The notes under the pieces are model-generated. The model searched no databases and was not told where the DNA came from. It saw nothing but the letters and a program-made list of their open reading frames with translations. The position numbers were made by a program, and so were the translations under genes. A stretch of 64,000 nt of DNA from Nitrospirillum amazonense (GTDB lineage: Bacteria > Pseudomonadota > Alphaproteobacteria > Azospirillales > Azospirillaceae), in the NCBI RefSeq assembly GCF_007828045.1, contig NZ_VITN01000006.1, positions 248,001-312,000 on the forward strand. The letters run 5' to 3'. Positions 14,898-24,613 of this stretch are shown here, in pieces. Every line of letters begins with the position of its first letter. Within the stretch, counting starts at the first letter, position 1.

Positions 14898-17423
14898 ATG
14901 CTGCGCTTTTCACCGCTCAAGTCCGCGTTGATCGCCCTGGTCTGTTTCCTGGGCGTGGTCTTCTCCCTGCCCAGCCTGATATCCAAGGATTACCTGCCCG
15001 GCTGGATGGCCGACCGGCACGTCAACCTGGGCCTGGACCTGAAGGGCGGCTCCTACCTGCTGCTGCAGGTGGACAGCGACGCGGTGGCGAAGGAACGCGT
15101 GGAGAGCCTGGTCGATGAGGCGCGCACCGCCCTGCGTACCGCCAAGATCCAGACCAGCAGCGTCACGCCCGCCGGCCGGTCCGTGACCATCACCGTGGCC
15201 GACGGCGGCGACGTGGACGCGGCGCGCAAGGCCCTGGGCCCCATCGCCACGGCCACCACCGGCGGCGGCGTGCCCGAGGTGGACCTGCGCACCGACGGCC
15301 AGGCCATCGTGCTGACCCTGACCGACGCCGGCTTCAAGGACCGCATCGACAAGGCGATGGCGCAGTCGCAGGAGATCGTCCGCCGCCGTATCGACGAGAC
15401 GGGCGTGAACGAGCCGGTGGTGGCCCGCCAGGGCGGCGACCGCATCCTGGTGCAGCTGCCCGGCGTGGAAGATCCCGGCCGCATCAAGCGCCTGATCGGC
15501 CAGACCGCCAAGATGACCTTCCGCCTGGTGGTGACGGACGAGGCCCCCCGCGCCGATGGCGCCGCCCCCCCGGGCACCCAGGTCCTGACCGTGGCCGACG
15601 GCCGGGGCGAGCGCAAGATCCTGGTGCGCAAGAAGGTGGAGGTTGACGGCGCCAACCTGACCGACGCCAGCCCCACCACCGACCAGAATGGCCGCTGGGT
15701 CGTGGCCTTCCGTTTCGACAGCATCGGCGCCCGCCGCTTCGCCGAGACGACCACGAACAACGTGGGCAAGCCCTTCGCCATCGTGCTGGACGACAAGGTC
15801 ATCAGCGACCCGGTGATCCAGGAGCCGATCACCGGCGGCCGTGGCCAGATCAGCGGCAGCTACACCGCGCAGACGGCCAACGACCTGGCCGTGCTGCTGC
15901 GCGCCGGCGCCCTGCCGGTGCCGCTGACCGTGGTGGAAGAACGCACCATCGGACCGGAGCTGGGCGCCGACAGCATCCATGCCGGCCTGACCGCCGTGGC
16001 CGTGGGCTTCGTCCTGGTCGTGGCCTACATGCTGATCAGCTATGGCATCTTCGGCGTGTTCGCCAACATCGCCCTGCTGTGCAACCTGTTCCTGACCCTG
16101 GCCCTGCTGGGTATCCTGCAGGCCACGCTGACCCTGCCCGGCATCGCCGGCGCCCTGCTGACCCTGGGCATGGCCGTCGATGCCAACATCCTGATCAACG
16201 AGCGTATCCGGGAAGAGCTGAGGAAGGGCGCCACGCCACTGGCGGCGCTGGAGGCCGGCTTCTCCAAGGCCTACGCCACCATCACCGACAGCAACCTGAC
16301 CACGCTGATCAAGATGGCCATCCTGTTCTCGGTCGGCACTGGCACCATCAAGGGCTTCGCCGTCACCATCAGCCTGGGCATCCTGACCTCGATGTTCACG
16401 GCCACCGTGGTGGCGCGCGCCATCACCGCCAGCTGGTTCCGCCGCTTCCGGCCCAAGACGCTGACCGTGGGCACCCGCCTGCGCCCGGCGCCCGACCATA
16501 CGAACTTCCACTTCATGCGCGGCCGGCACATGGGCATCGGCCTGTCGGTGTTCCTGTCGGTGGCCTCCGTCGTGCTGTTCTTCAAGCCCGGCCTGAACTA
16601 CGGCGTGGACTTCGCCGGCGGCGTGGTCATCGAGATCCGCACCGACGGCCCGGCCGACTTCTCCAAGCTGCGGTCCAAGATGGAAACCCTGCACCTGGGT
16701 CCCGTCCAGTTGCAGCAGTTCGGCTCCCCCTCCGACGTGCTGATGCGGCTGGAGCAGCAGGCCGGTGGCGACGCCGCCCAGCAGGGGGCCGTGAAGGCGG
16801 TGCAGGAGGAACTGAACAAGGACTTCCCCGGCGCCGTCATCCGCCGCCAGGAAGCCGTGGGCGCGTCCGTCAGCGCCGAGCTGTTCCACGACGGCATGCT
16901 GGCTTTGGGCCTGGCGGCCATCGCCATGCTGGCCTACATCACCTTCCGCTTCGAATGGCAGTTCGGCATCGGCGCCGTGGTCACCATGCTGCTGGACGTG
17001 ACGAAGACCGTGGGCTTCTTCGCCATCACCGGCATGCAGTTCAACCTGACCTCCATCGCCGCCATCCTCACCATCATGGGCTACTCGATCAACGACAAGG
17101 TCGTGGTCTATGACCGTGTGCGTGAGAACCTGCGCCTTTACCGCAAGATGCCCCTGCGCGAGCTGATCGACCGCAGCATCAATGAGACGCTGAGCCGGAC
17201 CATCGGCACCTCGCTGGCCATCTTCCTGGTGACCGTGCCCCTGGCCCTGCTGGCGGGCGAGCAATTGCGAGAGTTCGCCTGGGCGCTGCTGTTCGGCGTG
17301 GTGCTGGCGACCTCGTCGTCCATCTTCATCGCCGCCCCCATCCTGCTGTTCCTGGGCGAAAAGAGCCTGCGCCGGCCCACGCCGGCCGACGGCTCCGCCG
17401 CCCCACCCGCCCCGGCGGAGTAA
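14898..17423 (+). CDS. secDF: Protein translocase subunits SecD and SecF fused
   Basis: 841 residues from the ATG at 14898 (MLRFSPLKSALIALVCFLG), which starts directly with the first membrane segment. The SecD half (to about residue 530) has GLDLKGGSYLLLQVD and the RRIDETGVNEPVVARQGGDRILVQLPGV stretch of the large periplasmic P1 domain. It ends with the multi-span RND block including ALLTLGMAVDANILINERIREEL. The SecF half (from about 535) has GLNYGVDFAGG and TIMGYSINDKVVVYDRVRENL. SecDF uses the proton gradient to pull secreted proteins through SecYEG. Separate SecD and SecF are more common; a single fused chain of ~12 spans is seen in several bacteria. Confidence 0.96.
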   Translation: MLRFSPLKSALIALVCFLGVVFSLPSLISKDYLPGWMADRHVNLGLDLKGGSYLLLQVDSDAVAKERVESLVDEARTALRTAKIQTSSVTPAGRSVTITVADGGDVDAARKALGPIATATTGGGVPEVDLRTDGQAIVLTLTDAGFKDRIDKAMAQSQEIVRRRIDETGVNEPVVARQGGDRILVQLPGVEDPGRIKRLIGQTAKMTFRLVVTDEAPRADGAAPPGTQVLTVADGRGERKILVRKKVEVDGANLTDASPTTDQNGRWVVAFRFDSIGARRFAETTTNNVGKPFAIVLDDKVISDPVIQEPITGGRGQISGSYTAQTANDLAVLLRAGALPVPLTVVEERTIGPELGADSIHAGLTAVAVGFVLVVAYMLISYGIFGVFANIALLCNLFLTLALLGILQATLTLPGIAGALLTLGMAVDANILINERIREELRKGATPLAALEAGFSKAYATITDSNLTTLIKMAILFSVGTGTIKGFAVTISLGILTSMFTATVVARAITASWFRRFRPKTLTVGTRLRPAPDHTNFHFMRGRHMGIGLSVFLSVASVVLFFKPGLNYGVDFAGGVVIEIRTDGPADFSKLRSKMETLHLGPVQLQQFGSPSDVLMRLEQQAGGDAAQQGAVKAVQEELNKDFPGAVIRRQEAVGASVSAELFHDGMLALGLAAIAMLAYITFRFEWQFGIGAVVTMLLDVTKTVGFFAITGMQFNLTSIAAILTIMGYSINDKVVVYDRVRENLRLYRKMPLRELIDRSINETLSRTIGTSLAIFLVTVPLALLAGEQLREFAWALLFGVVLATSSSIFIAAPILLFLGEKSLRRPTPADGSAAPPAPAE

Positions 17424-17435
17424 AGGGTGCTGGCT

Positions 17436-17470
17436 GTCGCTTGCCCCGGGGGCGCCCTTGGGCAAGCGAC
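17436..17470 (+). terminator. Strong hairpin just after secDF
   Basis: A perfect 11-bp stem, GTCGCTTGCCC (17436-17446) / GGGCAAGCGAC (17460-17470), begins 12 bases after the secDF stop. No U-tract follows, so it may be an mRNA 3' end stabiliser more than a classical intrinsic terminator. Confidence 0.6.
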
Positions 17471-17501
17471 ATGCCAAACTAAAAACCTAGTAAAACCATA
17501 T

Positions 17502-17576
17502 AGTTGCAAAACAGCATCGAACTGATTTGCAACTGATCAGGAATAAGATTCCTGATGGCCGGCAGAAAATGCCGGC
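17502..17576 (+). other. Array of three perfect hairpins in non-coding DNA
   Basis: Three adjacent inverted repeats follow one another almost without spacing. AGTTGCAAA / TTTGCAACT is at 17502-17510 and 17526-17534. ATCAGGAAT / ATTCCTGAT is at 17536-17544 and 17548-17556. GCCGGCA / TGCCGGC is at 17558-17564 and 17570-17576. All stems are perfect. The 362-base spacer 17424-17785 also holds CAGGC-GTTT-GCCTG at 17646-17659. The local AT content is well above the surroundings. It may be a structured leader of the downstream gene, a small RNA or multiple protein sites. No known RNA family is recognised. Confidence 0.5.
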
Positions 17577-17785
17577 TCATTTCTGCCGATTTAGTCGCAG
17601 GTTTGTTAGCCTGTTCTGGCCATTTCAATGAAAATCCAGGTTTATCAGGCGTTTGCCTGCTGGTCCCGGGCTTGCGACAGGCCGCGGGTGCGCGCGCCAT
17701 TGCGCCACCCGTGGGTACGGCTGGCCGGGGGGCAGCCCAAGGCCGGCCCCGCCCAGGGTTCATGGCCACCGGGGAGAACCCTTCC

Positions 17786-18478
17786 ATGAGTTCCATATCC
17801 TCCGTGGGCTCGTCCCAGGCGTCTTACGGCGCCTGGAAGGCCCAGCAGGCGTCATCGACATCAAGCGCCGATGACACCTCGTCCACCGACTCCACCTCGT
17901 CCGCCGCATCGCTGCTTGGCGGTGACGGCACCACGACCAACGGCACCAGCAATCCCTTCAGCTTCCAACTGAGCGGCGACCTGCTGTCGGCCCTGCAGGG
18001 CGTCACGCCCGCGCAGGGGACGACGACCACCGCGGCCGATTCCACCACCGACCCGACGGTCGATCCGGTCACGGGCCAGCCCATCGACCCGGCCACCGGG
18101 CTGCCGATCACGACGGCGGCGGACGGCACTGGCACGGACGGCACCGGCACGGGGGCCGCGGATAGCGCCGACGCGTCCCAGGGGGCGTCCCAGGGAGCGT
18201 CCAAGGCCCATCACGGCGGCCACCATGGCCACCACGGCGGTGGTGGCGGCATGAAGACGGACGATAGCCTGTTCGGCGATCCGGCCGCCGCCTCCACCAG
18301 CACCACCGCCACGGCCAGCGCCGACGCCACCGGCACCGATGGCAGCGGCACCGGCACCTCCACCGGCGGCACAACGGCCAGCAGCGATTTCATGAGCCTG
18401 CTGAACAGCACGACGCCGGTCGCCGGTTCGTCCACCGCCTTCATGGCCCAGTTGCAGGGTTCCCTGATGGCCGCCTGA
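17786..18478 (+). CDS. Ser/Thr/Gly-rich low-complexity protein with His-Gly cluster
   Basis: 230 residues from the ATG at 17786, preceded by GGGGAGAA; in-frame codons upstream run through the hairpin array and are rejected. Family not recognised. It opens MSSISSVGSSQASYGAWKAQQ. Then come Ser/Thr/Asp-rich stretches, a short duplicated DPxTGxPI motif (VDPVTGQPIDPATGLPI) and a His/Gly cluster (KAHHGGHHGHHGGGGG) that could bind metal. The rest is more Thr/Ser/Gly repeats, ending SDFMSLLNSTTPV...FMAQLQGSLMAA. No signal peptide or membrane span. The composition resembles flagellar hook-length or secreted repeat proteins, but nothing here proves that. Confidence 0.65.
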   Translation: MSSISSVGSSQASYGAWKAQQASSTSSADDTSSTDSTSSAASLLGGDGTTTNGTSNPFSFQLSGDLLSALQGVTPAQGTTTTAADSTTDPTVDPVTGQPIDPATGLPITTAADGTGTDGTGTGAADSADASQGASQGASKAHHGGHHGHHGGGGGMKTDDSLFGDPAAASTSTTATASADATGTDGSGTGTSTGGTTASSDFMSLLNSTTPVAGSSTAFMAQLQGSLMAA

Positions 18479-18544
18479 GGCGGGTGTCGGGCAACGCCGC
18501 CGCCCAAAGGGGCGGGCGTTCCAGGTTGACGATGTCGCGCGGCG

Positions 18545-18562
18545 GCGCATGAAACCATGCGC
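18545..18562. terminator. Hairpin between convergent genes
   Basis: GCGCATG-AAAC-CATGCGC is a 7-bp perfect stem with a tetraloop, in the 158-base space between the Ser/Thr-rich gene and rnd. It has no U-tract, so termination is uncertain. Confidence 0.4.
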
Positions 18563-18636
18563 GCCGGCGTGTCCCCTCTCTGGAGAAATGTCCTGGCCAG
18601 CCGACGCCGGCCCAACCCCGGACCCGGGCTGCGGCC

Positions 18637-19788
18637 TCAGCCCAGCTTCACCAGCTTGACCTTGCGGTTCTCCATGGCCAGGGCCAGCTTGCCATGCTTC
18701 AGCGCCAGGGCCTGGCTCCCGAACAGGTCGAAGCGCCAGCCGGTCATGGCCTGCACCTTGGCGTCGTCATCGGCGGCGATGGCCTCCAGGTCGGCGGCGT
18801 TGGCCACCAGGCGGCTGGCCACATCCTCGTCATCGCACACCAGCTTCAGCAGCACGCGCAGCAGTTCCACCGTGGGGGCGATGCCGGCCGGCAGTTCGGC
18901 GCGCGGCTCCGTCCGGGGCAGGGCGCTGTCGGGCAGGCTGCGCGCCTTCTCGACGGCCGCCAGGATTTCGGTGCCGTAACGACCCGCGGCCATGCTGGGG
19001 CCCAGGCCGCGCGTGCGGCCCAGGTCATCCACCGTGCTGGGGGTGTGGGCGGCGATTTCCATCAGGGTCTCGTCGCGCACCACGCGGTTGCGCGGGATGT
19101 CCTTGCGCTGCGCCTCGCGCTCGCGCCAGGCGCACAGCTCCTTCAGCACGGCGATGAAGCGTGGCTTGTCGGTGCGCGGCTTCAGCCGGCGCCAGGACTC
19201 GTCCGGATCCTGCCGGTAGGTGTCCGGGCTGGTCAGGATGGCCATCTCATCGGCCAGCCATTCCTCGCGCCCCGTCTTGTCCAGGCGGCGGCGGATCTTC
19301 TCGTACGCCGGGCGCAGATGGGTCACGTCCGACAGGGCGTAGGTCAGCTGCCGGTCGGTCAGCGGCCGGTTGGACCAGTCGGTGAAGCGGCTGGACTTGT
19401 CGATGCGGGCGTTGGTCAGCTTGGTGATCAGCGTCTCATAGCCCACGCTGTCGCCGAAGCCGCAGACCATGGCCGCGACCTGGGTGTCGAACAGGGGGGT
19501 GGGGACGGCACCTGTCAGGTTGAAGAAAATCTCCAGATCCTGGCGGGCGGCGTGGAAGACCTTCAGCACGGCGGGGTTGGCCAGCAGGGCGAACAGCGGC
19601 GACAGGTCGATGCCGTCGGCCAGCGGGTCGATGGCGGCGGCCTCGTCGGGGCCGGCCACCTGCACCAGGCAGAGCTGCGGGTAGTAGGTCTTCTCCCGCA
19701 TGAATTCGGTATCGACGGTGACGTACGCGGCGGAGGCCAGGCGGTCACAGAAGGCGGCGAGGTCGGCGGTATTGGTGATCAGCGTCAT
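18637..19788 (-). CDS. rnd: Ribonuclease D
   Basis: 383 residues from the ATG at 19788; a GTG at 19800 is an alternative. The DEDD exonuclease core is visible. Exo I is YVTVDTEFMREKTYYPQLCLVQVAG (D-x-E), Exo II is VLKVFHAARQDLEIFF (H..R.D), and Exo III is QLTYALSDVTHLRPAYEKI (Y-x3-D). An HRDC region (WREREAQRKDIPRNRVVRDETLMEIA) follows. The enzyme trims the 3' ends of tRNA and other small RNAs in the cytoplasm. It is convergent with the Ser/Thr-rich gene and divergent from the first TonB receptor; the 313-base spacer 19789-20101 holds both promoters and an iron-box-like dyad. Confidence 0.95.
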   Translation of the reverse strand: MTLITNTADLAAFCDRLASAAYVTVDTEFMREKTYYPQLCLVQVAGPDEAAAIDPLADGIDLSPLFALLANPAVLKVFHAARQDLEIFFNLTGAVPTPLFDTQVAAMVCGFGDSVGYETLITKLTNARIDKSSRFTDWSNRPLTDRQLTYALSDVTHLRPAYEKIRRRLDKTGREEWLADEMAILTSPDTYRQDPDESWRRLKPRTDKPRFIAVLKELCAWREREAQRKDIPRNRVVRDETLMEIAAHTPSTVDDLGRTRGLGPSMAAGRYGTEILAAVEKARSLPDSALPRTEPRAELPAGIAPTVELLRVLLKLVCDDEDVASRLVANAADLEAIAADDDAKVQAMTGWRFDLFGSQALALKHGKLALAMENRKVKLVKLG

Positions 19789-20052
19789 GGGGCACTTCAC
19801 ATACTATAGCTAAGCGCGCGTGCATAGGGCCTGCTGTCCCGCCGCCCGGGAATAGGGCCGCCGGCTGTCGAGTCGGGCGGGGCGGGGGCGGAGTTTCCGC
19901 CGCCCCGCCTGGGTGCGACGGGCAATGCCGAAGCATGGCAGCCATTCGCATCCTAAAAATCGCAGTTTTGCCATCGATACGGCGTTACCCGCGGGCGGAC
20001 CCGGCAAGAGGGCCGGGAGGGCCCGCTTGACAGAATGTCGCAGGCTGAATAT

Positions 20053-20077
20053 GCGAGTGATTATCAAAAACATTCGC
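20053..20077. promoter_or_regulatory. Iron-box-like dyad upstream of the first siderophore receptor
   Basis: The site has arms GCGAGTG (20053-20059) and CATTCGC (20071-20077), a 7-bp inverted repeat with one mismatch around an A/T-rich centre (ATTATCAAAAA). It ends 24 bases before the receptor ATG. Position and composition fit a Fur-type operator. The reverse complement shares 15 of 25 positions with the dyad near the second receptor (27185-27209). Confidence 0.55.
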
Positions 20078-20101
20078 ATAAGAACAAAGGGGACCTCTGT
20101 G

Positions 20102-22261
20102 ATGCGCGCCCGCCTGCTGCTTTCCGTCTGCCTGTTCACGGCTCTGCCGCCCCTGGCCCTGCTACCCGCGACGGCCATGGCCGCCGGCCCGGATGAGGCT
20201 GGCGCCGCCGAGGGGGCCAAGTCCGGTGGTGCCCTGCCCGAGGTGGTGGTCAGCGCCGACCGCCAGGCGGCCATGGGTTACAACCCCAAGGACGCGGTCA
20301 GCGCCACGCGCATGGACATGGCGCTGCGCGACGTGCCGCAGACGGTGAACGTGGTGCCCCTGGCGGTGATGCGGGACCAGGGCGCCCTGTCGCTGCAGGA
20401 CGTGATGCGCAACATCCCCGGCATCGGCCTGTCCACCGGCGATGGCCAGCGCGACCAGGTTTCCATCCGTGGCTTCTCCGCCATCACCGACCAGTATGTC
20501 GACGGCCTGCGCGACGACGCCCTTTATTTCCGCGACCTGTCCAACCTGCAATCGGTGGAGGTGGTGAAGGGTCCGGCCTCTGTCCTCTACGGGCGTGGCT
20601 CCTCCGGCGGTCTCATCAACCGCATCACCAAGAAGCCGGGCATCGACCTGGCGGAGGCGAGCTTCCGTTATGGCGGCTGGGACGACCGGCGGGGGGAGGT
20701 GGACCTGGCCCACGTGCTGCCCGATACCGGCATCGCCCTGCGCCTGACCGGCGCTATCGAGGCGGCCGACAGCTATCGCCAGCAGCAGTTCCTGGACCGC
20801 AAGGCCGTGGCCCCCTCGGTGGAATTCAACCTGGATGAAAAGACCAAGCTGCTGGTTCAGGCCGATTACCTGGAGGACAAGCGCGTCACCGACTTCGGCA
20901 TCCCCGCCTATCACGGCCTGCCGGTGGACGTGGCGCCCGGCACCTATTACGGCGCCGCCAACGCCCGGGACGCGGACTACAGCCAGTCCCGCGTCCGCTC
21001 CACCACCGAGACGCTGACGCACGAGGTGAACGACAGCCTGTCGCTGCGCAACGCCTTCCGCTACTACCGCTACAACCTGGACCGCCGCAACACGCTGGTC
21101 GGCTCGGTCAACGAGGCGGCGCGGACCGCGGCCCTGACCCGTTCCATCGTCGGCCGGTATGAGCACGGCTGGTTCAACCAGAGCGAGGCGGTGCAGAAGT
21201 TCAGCGTGGCCGGGATCGACAACCAGCTGCTGCTGGGGCTGGAGGTGGGGCACCAGACCAAGGACGCCATCACCTATTCCCAGGGCACAGTGGCCACCGT
21301 CGCGCTGTTTAACCCGGTGCTGCCCACGCTGAACCCCGGCACCTTCGGCACCATCACCGCCAACAACCGCGGCCTGTTCGACACCACCGGCGTCTATGCC
21401 CAGGACATGGTGACCCTGCTGCCGCAGCTGAAGGCCCTGGTCGGCATGCGATTCGACAAATTCGAGCAGCGCACCCTGCAACATGTGGCGGGTCTGGCCA
21501 ACCTCAGCCGCACGGATAGGAACTGGAGCCCGCGCGCCGGCCTGGTGTGGCAGCCCACGGACGCCCAGGCCGAGGTCGCCCAGTCCTACTACGTCTCGTG
21601 GAGCCGCTCCTTCCAGCCCTCGGGCGAGGCGTTCTCCGTGGCCGCCAACAACGCCGACATCGCGCCGGAAAGCACCCGCAATGTCGAGGTGGGGGCCAAG
21701 CTGGACTTCTGGCAGGGCCGGCTCAGCACCACGGCCTCGCTGTTCCGCCTGGAACGCAGCGGCATCAAGACCACCGACCCGGTGACGCAGAAGCTGCTGC
21801 CCATCGGCGTGCAGCGCACCGACGGCGTGGAGCTGACCGGGGCGCTGGACCTGTCGGACGGGTGGAAGGCCATCGCCGGCTATGCCTACCTGGATGCCCG
21901 CGTCACGGAATCCGTGGCCAAGGATGCCGGCCAGAATGTGCAGGGCAAGCGCGCCACCATCACCCCGCGCCACAGCACCAACCTGTGGCTGACCAAGGCC
22001 TTCGGCGACCGCTTCGGCCTGGGCGGGGGCATGAACTATGTCGGCGACCGCTACGCCAACCCGGGCAACACCGTGACGCTGCCGTCCTATGTGACGGTCG
22101 ATGCCATGGCCTGGTACCGCCAGGGGCCGGTGACCCTGCAGGTCAACGTCTACAACATCGCCGATGAGCGCTACATCGTCTCCGCCCACGGCACCAGCCC
22201 CAACCTGAACCTGCCGGGCAGCCCCCGGTCGGTCATGGGCAGCGTCAAGATCAGTTATTAA
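20102..22261 (+). CDS. TonB-dependent siderophore receptor (Fiu/catecholate-type)
   Basis: 719 residues from the ATG at 20102. A signal peptide ([27 protein letters not shown]) is followed by a likely TonB box near LPEVVVSA. The plug domain includes [37 protein letters not shown] and [28 protein letters not shown]. The 22-strand barrel ends [16 protein letters not shown] with a terminal aromatic. The plug resembles the Fiu/FiuA group for catecholate siderophores. It imports ferric siderophore across the outer membrane with TonB-ExbBD, none of which is in the window. The dyad upstream suggests iron repression. Confidence 0.92.
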   Translation: MRARLLLSVCLFTALPPLALLPATAMAAGPDEAGAAEGAKSGGALPEVVVSADRQAAMGYNPKDAVSATRMDMALRDVPQTVNVVPLAVMRDQGALSLQDVMRNIPGIGLSTGDGQRDQVSIRGFSAITDQYVDGLRDDALYFRDLSNLQSVEVVKGPASVLYGRGSSGGLINRITKKPGIDLAEASFRYGGWDDRRGEVDLAHVLPDTGIALRLTGAIEAADSYRQQQFLDRKAVAPSVEFNLDEKTKLLVQADYLEDKRVTDFGIPAYHGLPVDVAPGTYYGAANARDADYSQSRVRSTTETLTHEVNDSLSLRNAFRYYRYNLDRRNTLVGSVNEAARTAALTRSIVGRYEHGWFNQSEAVQKFSVAGIDNQLLLGLEVGHQTKDAITYSQGTVATVALFNPVLPTLNPGTFGTITANNRGLFDTTGVYAQDMVTLLPQLKALVGMRFDKFEQRTLQHVAGLANLSRTDRNWSPRAGLVWQPTDAQAEVAQSYYVSWSRSFQPSGEAFSVAANNADIAPESTRNVEVGAKLDFWQGRLSTTASLFRLERSGIKTTDPVTQKLLPIGVQRTDGVELTGALDLSDGWKAIAGYAYLDARVTESVAKDAGQNVQGKRATITPRHSTNLWLTKAFGDRFGLGGGMNYVGDRYANPGNTVTLPSYVTVDAMAWYRQGPVTLQVNVYNIADERYIVSAHGTSPNLNLPGSPRSVMGSVKISY

Positions 22262-22280
22262 GGGGGAATGTGGCGGATGC

Positions 22281-22303
22281 GGGCGGGTCATTCCGACCCG
22301 CCC
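22281..22303 (+). terminator. Hairpin after the siderophore receptor gene
   Basis: GGGCGGGTC / GACCCGCCC, a perfect 9-bp stem with a 5-base loop, 20 bases past the stop. The tail GTCTTGA is only weakly U-rich. A TTGACA immediately downstream (22307-22312) may be the -35 of aspS. Confidence 0.65.
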
Positions 22304-22413
22304 GTCTTGACAATCCGCCCCCGTCCGGCCCTAGTGTCCGCCGGTCCGTCAGTCCGCGTTTTCGCGGATCGGCGGCGCTATTGCCCAACCCGCACTCGTC
22401 AAGGCCCGGCCCC

Positions 22414-24234
22414 ATGCATCCCTATCGTACCCACACCTGCGGCGCCCTGCGTCAGGAAGACGCCGGCCAGACCGTCCGCCTCTCCGGCTGGATCCACCGC
22501 AAGCGTGACCACGGCCAACTGCTGTTCGTCGACCTGCGCGACAATTACGGCCTGACCCAGTGCGTGATCGATATCGACAATCCCGGCTTCAAGGTGCTGG
22601 AATCCGCCCGCCTGGAATCGGTCATCACCGTGACCGGCCGCGTGGTGGCCCGCACGGCCGACACCATCAACGACAAGCTGCCCACCGGCCATATCGAGGT
22701 GAAGGCGGATGAGATCGTGGTGCAGAGCCTGGCCGACCAGCTGCCCCTGCAGGTGAATTCCGACCAGGACGCGGGCGAGGACATCCGCCTGCGCTACCGC
22801 TTCCTGGACCTGCGGCGCACCAAGATGCACCGCAACATCCACCTGCGCTCCAATGTCATCGCCTCGGCCCGCCGCCGCATGATCGAGGCGGGGTTCACCG
22901 AGTTCCAGACCCCCATTCTGACCTCGTCCTCGCCCGAGGGCGCCCGCGACTTCCTGGTCCCGGCGCGCAACCACCCGGGCAAGTTCTACGCCCTGCCGCA
23001 GGCGCCGCAGCAGTTCAAGCAGCTGCTGATGGTGGCGGGCTTCGACCGCTATTTCCAGATCGCCCCCTGCTTCCGTGACGAGGACAGCCGCGCCGACCGC
23101 TCCCCCGGCGAGTTCTACCAGCTCGACTTCGAGATGAGCTACGTTACCCAGGACGACGTGTTCGCCGCCATCGAGCCCGTCATCCACGGCATCTTCACGG
23201 AGTTCCGTGACTTCACCGGCGTCGCCAAGACCGTCAGCCCCTATCCGTTCCCGCGCATCCCCTATGCCGAGAGCATGCTGAAGTACGGCAACGACAAGCC
23301 GGACCTGCGCAACCCGCTGGTGATCACCGACGTGTCGGCCGTGTTCCGCCGCGATGACGTGGAGTTCAAGGCCTTCCGCGGCGTGCTGGACAAGGGCGGC
23401 GTGGTCCGCTGCGTCAAGGCGCCGGCCGTGGGCGACAAGCCCCGCAGCTTCTTCGACAAGCTGAACGACTGGGCCCGCGGCCTGGGCGCGCCCGGCCTGG
23501 GCTACATCCTGTTTGAGAACGGCGCCGGCAAGGGCCCCATCGCCAAGTTCGTGCCCGAGGCCGCCCAGGCCGTGCTGCGTGAGCTGACCGGTGCGGTGGA
23601 CGGCGACGCCGTGTTCTTCGTCTGCGACCTGGAAGGCCCCGCCGCCAAGCTGGCCGGCCAGGCCCGCACCCGCATCGGCGAGGAACTGGACCTGATCGAG
23701 AAGGACGCCTTCCGCTTCTGCTGGATCGTCGATTTCCCGATGTACGAGAAGGATGAGGAGACGGGGAAGATCGACTTCTCCCACAACCCCTTCTCCATGC
23801 CGCAGGGCGGCCTGGAGGCCCTGACCGGCATGAACCCGCTGGACATCAAGGCCTTCCAGTACGACATCGTCTGCAACGGCATCGAGCTGTCCTCGGGCGC
23901 CATCCGCAACCACAAGCCCGAGATCATGTACAAGGCGTTCGAGATCGCCGGCTACAGCGCCGAGGACCTCGAGACCCGCTTCGGCGGCATGCTGTCGGCC
24001 TTCAAGCTGGGCGCTCCGCCGCACGGTGGCTCCGCGCCCGGCATCGACCGCATCGTCATGCTGCTGGCCGATGAGCCCAACATCCGCGAGGTCATCGTCT
24101 TCCCGCTGAACCAGCGCGCCGAAGACCTGCTGATGCAGGCCCCCAACGCCGTCGATACCGCGCGGCTGAAGGAAGTGCACATCAAGCTCGACCTGCCCAA
24201 GCCCAAGATCACCACCGAGGCCAAGGAAGGCTGA
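22414..24234 (+). CDS. aspS: Aspartyl-tRNA synthetase
   Basis: 606 residues from the ATG at 22414 ([34 protein letters not shown]), the standard start of bacterial AspRS. The OB-fold anticodon domain comes first. Then come class II motif 1 ([23 protein letters not shown]), motif 2 ([16 protein letters not shown]), the bacterial GAD insertion (about residues 290-420) and motif 3 ([15 protein letters not shown]). It charges tRNA-Asp. Many alphaproteobacterial AspRS are non-discriminating and also act on tRNA-Asn; sequence reading alone cannot settle that here. It has its own terminator and is not in an operon. Confidence 0.97.
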   Translation: MHPYRTHTCGALRQEDAGQTVRLSGWIHRKRDHGQLLFVDLRDNYGLTQCVIDIDNPGFKVLESARLESVITVTGRVVARTADTINDKLPTGHIEVKADEIVVQSLADQLPLQVNSDQDAGEDIRLRYRFLDLRRTKMHRNIHLRSNVIASARRRMIEAGFTEFQTPILTSSSPEGARDFLVPARNHPGKFYALPQAPQQFKQLLMVAGFDRYFQIAPCFRDEDSRADRSPGEFYQLDFEMSYVTQDDVFAAIEPVIHGIFTEFRDFTGVAKTVSPYPFPRIPYAESMLKYGNDKPDLRNPLVITDVSAVFRRDDVEFKAFRGVLDKGGVVRCVKAPAVGDKPRSFFDKLNDWARGLGAPGLGYILFENGAGKGPIAKFVPEAAQAVLRELTGAVDGDAVFFVCDLEGPAAKLAGQARTRIGEELDLIEKDAFRFCWIVDFPMYEKDEETGKIDFSHNPFSMPQGGLEALTGMNPLDIKAFQYDIVCNGIELSSGAIRNHKPEIMYKAFEIAGYSAEDLETRFGGMLSAFKLGAPPHGGSAPGIDRIVMLLADEPNIREVIVFPLNQRAEDLLMQAPNAVDTARLKEVHIKLDLPKPKITTEAKEG

Positions 24235-24262
24235 GGCTCAGGTTTTCAGGATTTAAGCGAAG

Positions 24263-24299
24263 CGGGCGGCGTTCGAAAGGGCGCCGCCCGTTTTATTTT
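24263..24299 (+). terminator. Intrinsic terminator of aspS
   Basis: The stem CGGGCGGCG / CGCCGCCCG (9 bp, 10-base loop) is followed by TTTTATTTT. It lies 29 bases past the aspS stop. Confidence 0.88.
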
Positions 24300-24319
24300 G
24301 GGGGTGGGGGCGCGGGGAA

Positions 24320-24334
24320 TACCAATCTTTGGTA
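24320..24334. promoter_or_regulatory. Palindromic operator of parDE
   Basis: TACCAA-TCT-TTGGTA is a perfect 6+6 dyad ending 25 bases before the parD ATG. ParD antitoxins are ribbon-helix-helix proteins that bind such repeats to autorepress. Downstream GGAGGT (24346-24351) is the parD ribosome-binding site. Confidence 0.65.
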
Positions 24335-24358
24335 AGATGCGCGCCGGAGGTGCCGATC

Positions 24359-24613
24359 ATGGGCAAGAACACATCGGTCAGCTTGGGCGACCATTTCACC
24401 CATTTCGTGGAAACGCAGGTCGCCCAGGGACGCTACGGCAGCGCCAGCGACGTTATGCGGGCAGGCCTTCGCCTGCTGGAAGAGCATGAGGCGAAACTGG
24501 CGGCCCTTCGCGCAGCCTTGGACGAGGGGGAGGCCAGCGGCGTCAGCGACCAGAACGTCTTGGATATCTGGGCTGAAGTGAAGGCCGAGGCGGATCAATC
24601 CCGAAATGGGTGA
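24359..24613 (+). CDS. parD: ParD-type antitoxin
   Basis: 84 residues from the ATG at 24359, 8 bases after GGAGG. The ribbon-helix-helix region is NTSVSLGDHFTHFVETQVAQGRYGSASDVMRAGLRLLEEHEAKL, matching the ParD/CC2985-type family almost throughout. The acidic C-terminal part (DEGEASGVSDQNVLDIWAEV) is the flexible region that wraps the toxin. It neutralises ParE and represses the operon. Its last 8 bases overlap the start of parE, so the two are translationally coupled. Confidence 0.93.
   Translation: MGKNTSVSLGDHFTHFVETQVAQGRYGSASDVMRAGLRLLEEHEAKLAALRAALDEGEASGVSDQNVLDIWAEVKAEADQSRNG

Noticed and set aside
14910-17477. An 855-codon open frame antisense to secDF
   Set aside because: High GC third positions keep the opposite strand open; the peptide is Gly/His/Gln-rich without any domain, and secDF is fully supported.
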